NCBI GenBank assembly: GCA_015494335.1
Contig: WGBK01000163.1
Coordinates: 1-10,321, forward strand
From: Gammaproteobacteria bacterium
GTDB taxonomy: Bacteria; Pseudomonadota; Gammaproteobacteria; GCA-001735895
Direction: 5' to 3'
Length of the DNA stretch: 10,321 nt
The notes beneath the pieces are model-generated. The model did not search any database, had not been told where the DNA came from, and worked only from the letters and a program-made list of their open reading frames with translations. Position numbers and translations under genes: made by a program. This document shows, piece by piece, positions 4,819 through 10,321 of the stretch (positions within the stretch are counted from its first letter, which is position 1; every line of letters starts with the position of its first letter).

Positions 4819-6012
4819 CTAATCGATGCGCTCTACCGCCAGCGCAACGCCCTGCCCGCCCCCGATGCACAGGGTGGCGAGGCCGCGTCGCAGTTGCTCG
4901 CGCTTGAGAGCGTGCAGCAGGGTGACCAGAATGCGCGCGCCGGAAGCGCCGATGGGATGGCCGAGGGCGATCGCGCCGCCGCAGACATTGACGCGCTCCG
5001 GATCCCAGCCCAGTTCCCGGTTCACCGCCAAGGCCTGGGCCGCGAAGGCTTCGTTGGCCTCGATCAGGTCGAGATCCTCGAGATCCCAGCCGGCCTTCTG
5101 CAGGCACTTGTGGGTGGCGGGGATCGGCCCGGTGCCCATCACCGACGGGTCCACGCCGGCGCTGGCGAAAGCGACCAGCCGGGCCAGCGGTTCGAGGCCG
5201 AGTTCACGGGCGCGCGAGGCCCGCATCAGCAGCAGTGCGGCTGCGCCGTCGTTGATGCCCGAGGCGTTGCCGGCGGTGACCCGACCCTCGGGCTGGAAGG
5301 CCGGGCGCAGGCCAGCGAGCTTGTCCGCGGTGGTGCCGGGTCGCGGAAACTCGTCCTGATCGAACAGGACGGTTTCGCCCTTGCGCTGCGGAATGGCCAC
5401 GGGGGTGATCTCCTCGGCGAACAGGCCGGCCTGCTGTGCGGCTTCGACCTTCTGTTGCGAGGCGGCGGCGAATTCATCCATGGCGCTACGGTCGATGTCG
5501 AAACGGTCGGCGATGTTCTCGGCCGTATCGCCCATGTGGATGTCCTCGATGGCGCACCACAGGCCGTCGGTGAGCAGGCTGTCCTGCAGCTTCCAGTCGC
5601 CCAGGGCCTTGCCCTGGCGTGATTTGGGCAGCACATGGGGCGACAGGCTCATGTTCTCCTGTCCGCCGGCAATGACGATATCGGCATCGCCGGTGGCAAT
5701 GGCCTGCCAGGCCAGGTGCACGGCCTTGAGGCCGCTGCCGCAGACCTTGTTGATGGTCATCGCCGAAACCGAAGCAGGCAGGCCGGCTTGCAGCGCGGCC
5801 TGACGCGCCGGATTCTGGCCGGCGCCGGCGGTGAGTACCTGGCCGAGGATGACCTCCTCGACGGCGGAAGGCTCGAGGTCGGACTGCTCGAGCAGTGCGC
5901 GGACCACGGTGGCGCCAAGCTGATGCGCCGGGATCTTCGACAGGCTGCCGCCGAAGGCGCCAATGGCGGTGCGGGTGGCATGGGTGATGACGACGGGATC
6001 GGTTTCGGTCAT
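4819..6012 (-). CDS. Acetyl-CoA C-acetyltransferase (thiolase II, PhaA/AtoB type)
   Basis: The 397-residue protein is full length for a biosynthetic/degradative thiolase. The acyl-accepting cysteine is C91 in NKVCGSGLKAV. The other catalytic residues are N320 in IEANEAFAAQ, H352 in GAIALGHPIGASG and C382 in LCIGGGQGVA, all at the expected places. The enzyme reversibly condenses two acetyl-CoA to acetoacetyl-CoA in the cytoplasm. This is the first step of polyhydroxybutyrate or isoprenoid-type synthesis, or the last step of acetoacetate and short fatty acid breakdown. The sequence does not decide between them and no phaB or phaC lies nearby. The ATG at 6012 has only a weak ribosome-binding site but gives the normal N-terminus (PVVITHATRTAIGAFGG). 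It is divergent from glcB, which consumes acetyl-CoA, and ends at a clear terminator. Confidence 0.96.
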   Translation of the reverse strand: MTETDPVVITHATRTAIGAFGGSLSKIPAHQLGATVVRALLEQSDLEPSAVEEVILGQVLTAGAGQNPARQAALQAGLPASVSAMTINKVCGSGLKAVHLAWQAIATGDADIVIAGGQENMSLSPHVLPKSRQGKALGDWKLQDSLLTDGLWCAIEDIHMGDTAENIADRFDIDRSAMDEFAAASQQKVEAAQQAGLFAEEITPVAIPQRKGETVLFDQDEFPRPGTTADKLAGLRPAFQPEGRVTAGNASGINDGAAALLLMRASRARELGLEPLARLVAFASAGVDPSVMGTGPIPATHKCLQKAGWDLEDLDLIEANEAFAAQALAVNRELGWDPERVNVCGGAIALGHPIGASGARILVTLLHALKREQLRRGLATLCIGGGQGVALAVERID

Positions 6013-6127
6013 GGTGGTCGGTTCGCCTGATAATGGTTATTGAAGAAATGCCGTGCTGCGGGTTTGCGGGCACGGTTTGGCGCTGATAGCGTGAATCCAA
6101 AACCATTCCACTGCAAGCCTGAAGCCC
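6013..6127. promoter_or_regulatory. Divergent promoter region between the thiolase gene and glcB
   Basis: The 115-bp gap must hold both promoters. CATTAT on the reverse strand (plus 6030-6035) is a possible thiolase -10. CCGTGC (6051-6056) and GCACGG (6070-6075) form an inverted repeat with a 13-bp spacer, and GCGGG occurs twice within it (6058-6062 and 6066-6070). It could be an operator, but I do not recognise the regulator, and no clear -35/-10 pair for glcB is visible. Confidence 0.35.
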
Positions 6128-8287
6128 ATGACCGACTACCGCAAGCTTACGAATTTACGCGTTGCGAAACCCTTTGCCGATTTCATCGAGCAGCAGGTGC
6201 TGCCCGGATTGCCGATCGAGCCTGAAACCTGGTGGGCGCAATTCGAAACCCTGTTGCTGAAACACGCCCCGCGCAACCGGGAGCTGCTCGAGCAACGCGA
6301 CCGACTGCAACGGCAGATCGACGACTGGCATCGCGAATACGACTGGACCGACCAGAATTTCGATACCTATCGCCAGTTCCTGAGGGACATCGGATATCTT
6401 CAGCCCGAGCCGGAGGATTTCGAATTGTCGGTGCAGGGCGTGGACCGGGAGATCCGCGATATCGCTGCGCCGCAACTGGTGGTTCCGATCAACAATGCAC
6501 GTTTCGCGGTGAACGCGGTGAACGCGCGATGGGGCAGCCTCTACGATGCCCTCTACGGCAGCGATGCAATCCCGGACGAGGGCGAAACCACCCGTGGCAA
6601 GGCCTACAACCCGGCACGGGGTCGCGCGGTCTTTGACTGGTGCAGCGAGTGGATGGATCAGGCCCTGCCGCTGCAGCAGGGCAGCCATTCGGAAGTGGAG
6701 GAGTACGCCTGGCAGCCGGGTGACGAGGCTGGACACCTGGTTGTGCAACTGAGGGACGGGCGCGAAACGGGCTTCCGCGATGCGGAGTTCCGGGGCTGGC
6801 GCGAGGACAGCGCGAAGATACTGCTGCTGGAGCACCACGGCCTGCACGTGGAACTGCACATCGACCGCGAGCACCCGGTGGGCCAAGACCATCCGGCCGG
6901 CCTGGCCGATATCCAGCTCGAGGCGGCCGTGACCGTGATCCAGGACGGCGAGGATTCGGTTACTGCGGTGGATGTGGAAGACAAGCTGCTGGTGTACGGC
7001 AACTGGCTCGGCCTGCTGCGCGGCGAGCTGGAAGTGCCGATGGAAAAGGCCGGCAAGGCCTTTGTCCGCCGCATGAATCCGCCCCGGCGCTACCGGTCTG
7101 TGAACGGGGATGACTTCGAGTTGCCCGGTTGCGCGCTGATGCTGCTGCGCAATGTCGGCCTGCACATGGAAACCGACCTGGTGCTCGATGCCGACGGCAG
7201 GGAGATGCCCGAGGGCCTGGTCGATGTGCTGACCACGGTACTGATTGCGATGCACGATCGCGGTCGCAACAGCCGTGAAGGCAGCATCTACATCGTCAAG
7301 CCCAAGATGCACGGCCCGGACGAGGTGGCCTTCACCTGTCAGCTGTTCGCCGATATCGAGGATGCCCTGGGCTTGTCGCGCAATACCGTCAAGATCGGGG
7401 TGATGGACGAGGAACGGCGCACCACGGTCAATCTCAAGGCCTGCATTCATGCGGCGCGCGAGCGGGTGATCTTCATCAACACGGGTTTCCTCGACCGCAC
7501 CGGAGACGAGATCCATACCAGCATGCAGGCGGGACCGGTGTTGCCCAAGGCGGAGATGAAAACCGCGCCCTGGATGCTCGCCTACGAGGACTGGAATGTG
7601 GATATCGGCCTGGCCTGTGGACTCGATCGGGTCGGCCAGATCGGCAAGGGCATGTGGGCCGTTCCGGATGCGATGCGCGCGATGCTGGAACAGAAGATCG
7701 CTCACCCCGAGGCCGGTGCCAGCTGTGCCTGGGTGCCCTCGCCGACGGCGGCCGTGTTGCATGCAACCCACTATCACCGGGTCGATGTGCGGCAACGGCA
7801 GCAGGAACTGCGCGGTCAGCCGCGGGCGCGCCTGGAAACCCTGTTGCAGATCCCGCTCTTGCCGCCGAGCCGGGAGTTGACCGACGAGGCGATTCAGCAG
7901 GAACTGGACAACAACGCCCAGGGCATCCTCGGCTACGTGGTCAAGTGGATCGACCAGGGCATCGGCTGTTCCAAGGTGCCGGATATCCATGATACCGGGC
8001 TGATGGAGGACCGGGCCACGCTGCGCATCTCCAGCCAGCATATCGCCAACTGGCTGGAACAGGGGCTGTGCGACGCCCAGCAGGTGGTGGAAACCTTCCA
8101 GCGCATGGCGCAGGTGGTAGACCGGCAGAACCGCGACAACCCGGGCTACCGGACGATGGCGCCGGGCTACGACGGGCCGGCCTTCCGCTGCGCCCTGGAA
8201 CTGGTGCTCAAGGGAGTGGAATCCCCGAACGGCTATACCGAGGCGATCCTGAGACGCTATCGTCTGATGGCCAAGGCCGGGGACTGA
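6128..8287 (+). CDS. glcB: Malate synthase G
   Basis: The 719-residue product matches the length of the monomeric G isoform (about 723 in E. coli) rather than the shorter A isoform. It condenses glyoxylate with acetyl-CoA to malate and CoA, completing the glyoxylate shunt or glycolate assimilation in the cytoplasm. Expected active-site residues are present: the catalytic arginine R341 in LLRNVGLHM, E428 and D456 as magnesium ligands (MDEERRTTVNLK; NTGFLDRTGDEIH), and the general base D628 in LMEDRATLRISSQHIANWL. C614 in QGIGCSKVPDI corresponds to the redox-sensitive cysteine near the acetyl-CoA site. The TIM-barrel core runs from about residue 115 to the helical C-terminal domain after about 590, with the G-specific inserted domain at roughly 135-260. 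The ATG at 6128 has a weak ribosome-binding site. Isocitrate lyase and glycolate oxidase genes are not in the window. The last 31 bp overlap a convergent gene. Confidence 0.97.
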   Translation: MTDYRKLTNLRVAKPFADFIEQQVLPGLPIEPETWWAQFETLLLKHAPRNRELLEQRDRLQRQIDDWHREYDWTDQNFDTYRQFLRDIGYLQPEPEDFELSVQGVDREIRDIAAPQLVVPINNARFAVNAVNARWGSLYDALYGSDAIPDEGETTRGKAYNPARGRAVFDWCSEWMDQALPLQQGSHSEVEEYAWQPGDEAGHLVVQLRDGRETGFRDAEFRGWREDSAKILLLEHHGLHVELHIDREHPVGQDHPAGLADIQLEAAVTVIQDGEDSVTAVDVEDKLLVYGNWLGLLRGELEVPMEKAGKAFVRRMNPPRRYRSVNGDDFELPGCALMLLRNVGLHMETDLVLDADGREMPEGLVDVLTTVLIAMHDRGRNSREGSIYIVKPKMHGPDEVAFTCQLFADIEDALGLSRNTVKIGVMDEERRTTVNLKACIHAARERVIFINTGFLDRTGDEIHTSMQAGPVLPKAEMKTAPWMLAYEDWNVDIGLACGLDRVGQIGKGMWAVPDAMRAMLEQKIAHPEAGASCAWVPSPTAAVLHATHYHRVDVRQRQQELRGQPRARLETLLQIPLLPPSRELTDEAIQQELDNNAQGILGYVVKWIDQGIGCSKVPDIHDTGLMEDRATLRISSQHIANWLEQGLCDAQQVVETFQRMAQVVDRQNRDNPGYRTMAPGYDGPAFRCALELVLKGVESPNGYTEAILRRYRLMAKAGD

Positions 8288-8862
8288 CGAAGGATCTCGA
8301 CGAACAGTTCTGCACCGCGACGTGCGGCGGCGGTTTCGATGGCCTCGCGTGTTGCATCGGCGGGCAGATCGAGTCGTTCCTGTTTGAGTACCGGACCGGC
8401 GTCGATGTGCCGGGTCATGCGATGCAGGGTCACGCCGAAATCCCGATGGCCGTCGCGCAGCATGTCGCCGACGGGATCGAAACCGGAATAGTCCGGCAGC
8501 AGGGAAGGATGGAGGTTGATGGCATCGATGCGAACGCTGTCGAGCACCGGATCCGGCAACCGTCGTGGCCAGCAGGCGACCAGCAGGTAATCGGCCCGGC
8601 GGCGGCGCAACCACGCGGAAAGTTCGCCAACATCGAATTCGTAGCGGCTTTCGATGCCCTGAGCGCGCATCTCCTGGCACCAATCCTTTCGCGGAATTTC
8701 CAGCTCCAGCCCCGGCAGGCTCGCCAGGGCAGCGGGTGCTGCACCGGACTGAATCACCGCCCGGGGTCGCGCGCCCAGTTCCAGCAGCCGCTGGCTGACC
8801 GCCCGGGTCATCAGGCCGCCGGCGCCGAGCAGCAGAAAATTGGAGCGGGAAGAGGCATTCAC
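8257..8862 (-). CDS. Stand-alone formyltransferase-fold protein (GART/Fmt N-terminal family), substrate unknown
   Basis: The 201-residue protein begins with a strand-glycine-rich turn (NFLLLGAGGLMTRAV) and carries the catalytic set of 10-formyltetrahydrofolate-dependent formyltransferases. N116 and H118 lie in INLHPSLLPDYSG and D154 in RHIDAGPVL, matching the Asn-His-Asp triad of PurN and methionyl-tRNA formyltransferase. It is the size of PurN but its N-terminal half does not look like PurN, and it lacks the C-terminal tRNA-binding domain of Fmt. It is therefore best called a formyltransferase-family protein that may formylate an amine on a small molecule or nucleotide sugar. The start is GTG at 8862; an ATG at 8858 is out of frame. 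There is no strong ribosome-binding site. The 3' end overlaps glcB by 31 bp tail to tail, and the 5' end is 35 bp from the divergent rarD gene. Confidence 0.85.
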   Translation of the reverse strand: MNASSRSNFLLLGAGGLMTRAVSQRLLELGARPRAVIQSGAAPAALASLPGLELEIPRKDWCQEMRAQGIESRYEFDVGELSAWLRRRRADYLLVACWPRRLPDPVLDSVRIDAINLHPSLLPDYSGFDPVGDMLRDGHRDFGVTLHRMTRHIDAGPVLKQERLDLPADATREAIETAAARRGAELFVEILRQSPALAIRR

Positions 8863-8867
8863 CCCGC

Positions 8868-8873
8868 TATACT
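8868..8873 (+). promoter_or_regulatory. Candidate -10 box of rarD
   Basis: TATACT lies 25 bp before the rarD ATG and would start a leader of about 18 nt. No consensus -35 is seen at 16-18 bp, the nearest TTGGAG (8840-8845) being 22 bp away. The same bases on the reverse strand read AGTATA just in front of the formyltransferase GTG, so the two divergent promoters must overlap in this 35-bp gap. Confidence 0.45.
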
Positions 8874-8897
8874 ACGCGTTTTGCTGCTGCGATCATC

Positions 8898-9782
8898 ATG
8901 AGCTTGCGTCCTTCCACCCTGGGCTTCATCCAGGGGCTTTCCGCCTACGTGCTGTGGGGCTTCTTCCCGCTGTACTTCCATTTGCTGCGCGAAGTGCCGG
9001 CCACGGAGGTACTGACGCACCGGGTGGTCTGGTCCTTTGTCGTGGTGTTGCTTGCGGTGATTCTGCTGGGCCGCCGGGACCGGTTGCTGGCCGCCTGGCG
9101 CACGCCGGCCCTGCGCAATGGCCTGATGATCTCCTCGTTGCTGATCAGCATCAACTGGCTGGTCTTCATCTGGGCCGTGGCTCAGGGGCGGGTCGTGGAA
9201 AGCAGTCTCGGTTATTTCATCACGCCGCTGGTTAGTGTTTTCCTGGCCCGGGTGTTTCTGAAGGAGCGGTTGGATCGCTGGCGCCAGCTGGCGATCCTGC
9301 TGGCCGCCCTGGGCATGGGCTGGTTGCTGTGGCGTCTCGGCTACCTGCCCTGGGTGGCATTGGTGCTGGCGTTCAGTTTCGGGCTCTACGGGTTGGCACG
9401 CAAGCAGATCGCCGTGGACACCCTGACCGGCCTGACCATCGAAACCGGTCTGCTGTTGCCTTTTGCGATGGCCTACGGGGCCTGGCTCTATGCCGACGGC
9501 GGGGTTCTGGAGCGCCCGCCGCTGACCTGGGGGCTGCTGCTGGCCAGCGGTGCGGTGACCGCCCTGCCCTTGCTGCTGTTCGCAGCCGGGGCCCGGCGCA
9601 TGAGCCTGAGCGCGATCGGTTTTCTGATGTACATCAATCCGACCATGCAGTTCCTGACCGCGGTGTTTCTGCTGGACGAACCCTTCAACCAGGATCAGCT
9701 GATCGGTTTCCTGTTCATCTGGAGCGCCCTGCTGCTGTTCACCCTCGGCAGCCTGCGCGCTCAGCGGGTGAAGCCGGCATAG
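8898..9782 (+). CDS. rarD: RarD, EamA/DMT-family inner membrane transporter
   Basis: The 294-residue protein is the usual length for RarD (about 296 in E. coli). It opens with the typical GFIQGLSAYVLWGFFPLYFHLL helix and THRVVWSF, and consists of about ten hydrophobic membrane-spanning segments in two EamA-like repeats, ending near FLFIWSALLLFTLG. Other family-typical stretches are SINWLVFIWAVAQGRVVESS, LGYFITPLVSVFLARVFLKE and GFLMYINPTMQFLTAVFLL. RarD proteins sit in the inner membrane. They are named chloramphenicol-sensitive protein from E. coli work, but their natural substrate is not established; the superfamily exports metabolites. The ATG at 8898 starts just before the first helix, with only a weak ribosome-binding site. 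The last 22 bp overlap the convergent thioredoxin-like gene. Confidence 0.95.
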   Translation: MSLRPSTLGFIQGLSAYVLWGFFPLYFHLLREVPATEVLTHRVVWSFVVVLLAVILLGRRDRLLAAWRTPALRNGLMISSLLISINWLVFIWAVAQGRVVESSLGYFITPLVSVFLARVFLKERLDRWRQLAILLAALGMGWLLWRLGYLPWVALVLAFSFGLYGLARKQIAVDTLTGLTIETGLLLPFAMAYGAWLYADGGVLERPPLTWGLLLASGAVTALPLLLFAAGARRMSLSAIGFLMYINPTMQFLTAVFLLDEPFNQDQLIGFLFIWSALLLFTLGSLRAQRVKPA

Positions 9783-10321
9783 CGTCGCCAGCGCTGGTAG
9801 GTCGGATACTTGTCATAGCCCCGGTCCAGCACATAGGCGAGTACGCCGCGCAGACGGTAGAGCTTGACCACCGAGTCGATGCGAAACACCTCGCGCCCCC
9901 GTTCGTCGAAGAACAGCAGGGTCGGGAAGTAGTGAATGCCCAACTGTTTCGCCCATTTGCGGGCCGTGGTGCGGCGGCCTTCGGGCGTGATCACGGGTGT
10001 GTCGGAACGGCCATTGAGCTGGTGGATCTCGAAATGCTCGAGCAGCTGCCGATTGACCGGTTCCAGCAGGGGTTCGGAATGCAGCTGGTCACAGGCGTGG
10101 CAACGCGGTTCCTCGAACAACACCAGCAAGGGTTTCTGGCCGGGTGCGGCGCGGCGGTCGAGGATGTGCGGAGGCGGCAGCGCCAGCTCGAAGTCATTGA
10201 GGTCGTCCTCGTCGAACTTGGGCGGCGGGTTGGCGCGTTCGAGGTAATCGCTGAAGCGTTCCTTGCGGTAGAAGCCCTCGCCGAGATAGCGCAGCATGGC
10301 CATGAAACGGTAGGGCGGATA
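9761..10321 (-). CDS. Thioredoxin-fold protein, SoxW-like, N-terminus outside the window
   Basis: The reverse-strand frame is open from the window edge to a TGA at 9761, giving the last 186 residues. The motif EEPRCHACDQLH supplies a CHAC redox pair, and GIHYFPTLLFFDERG carries the cis-proline after a thioredoxin strand. The C-terminal part (VVKLYRLRGVLAYVLDRGYDKY) fits the last helix of the fold. An ATG at 10303 exists, but the frame continues upstream with YPPYRF directly before it and without a stop, so the true start, and any signal peptide, probably lie beyond 10321. Proteins of this type are usually exported thiol reductases (SoxW-like) in sulfur-oxidising and related proteobacteria. 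Export cannot be verified here. About 50 residues before the CxxC form an extra N-terminal segment (YRKERFSDYL onward) that is longer than in a minimal thioredoxin. Confidence 0.85.
   Translation of the reverse strand, partial: YPPYRFMAMLRYLGEGFYRKERFSDYLERANPPPKFDEDDLNDFELALPPPHILDRRAAPGQKPLLVLFEEPRCHACDQLHSEPLLEPVNRQLLEHFEIHQLNGRSDTPVITPEGRRTTARKWAKQLGIHYFPTLLFFDERGREVFRIDSVVKLYRLRGVLAYVLDRGYDKYPTYQRWRRYAGFTR

Noticed and set aside
4785..4820. Plus-strand promoter with TTGACG near 4789
   Set aside because: No -10 follows at suitable spacing, and transcription would run antisense into the thiolase gene with no gene to serve.
4741..5622. A 293-codon plus-strand frame
   Set aside because: It is antisense to the thiolase, whose four catalytic residues are intact.
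6155..8683. An 842-codon open frame on the reverse strand covering glcB and the formyltransferase region
   Set aside because: It is antisense to a complete, motif-verified malate synthase G and is open only because GC-rich codon bias removes stops. Its translation is low-complexity in character and shows no family features.

Overview
The window is GC-rich chromosomal DNA with dense, mostly non-overlapping genes. Its gene set (AcnB-type aconitase, malate synthase G, a PhaA/AtoB-type thiolase, two LysR regulators, RarD) points to a gammaproteobacterium. A chemolithotrophic or sulfur-oxidising lineage is possible, because one regulator is CysB-like and there is a SoxW-like thioredoxin-fold protein, but that is inference and the species cannot be read from the sequence. 

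Layout: (1) 1-1633, minus strand, the N-terminal two thirds of acnB, cut by the window start. (2) 1634-1979, a divergent regulatory gap almost filled by a 247-bp element with perfect 32-bp terminal inverted repeats (1659-1690 / 1874-1905). Its interior is two long hairpins, so nearly every base can pair. It sits 25 bp from the acnB start codon and is the most unusual item in the window. (3) 1980-2852, plus strand, a LysR-type regulator divergent from acnB. (4) 2889-3536, a toxin-antitoxin operon visibly richer in AT than its surroundings: a PIN-domain (VapC-like) toxin first and a Phd/YefM-like antitoxin second. It is driven by a strong sigma70-type promoter embedded in palindromes and positioned so that the toxin mRNA should be leaderless. 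(5) 3599-4528, minus strand, a second, CysB-like LysR regulator. (6) 4644-4670, a Rho-independent terminator for the minus-strand thiolase at 4819-6012. (7) 6128-8287, plus strand, complete malate synthase G (glcB), divergent from the thiolase. (8) 8257-8862, minus strand, a small stand-alone formyltransferase-fold protein overlapping the end of glcB. (9) 8898-9782, plus strand, rarD. (10) 9761-10321, minus strand, a thioredoxin-like CxxC protein whose N-terminus lies outside the window.

The metabolic genes centre on acetyl-CoA and the glyoxylate/TCA cycles. Aconitase supplies isocitrate, malate synthase condenses glyoxylate with acetyl-CoA, and the thiolase interconverts acetyl-CoA and acetoacetyl-CoA. 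No isocitrate lyase is present here. The genes are not one operon: strands alternate and most neighbours are divergent or convergent. The toxin-antitoxin pair and the hairpin element look like later insertions into this conserved background.
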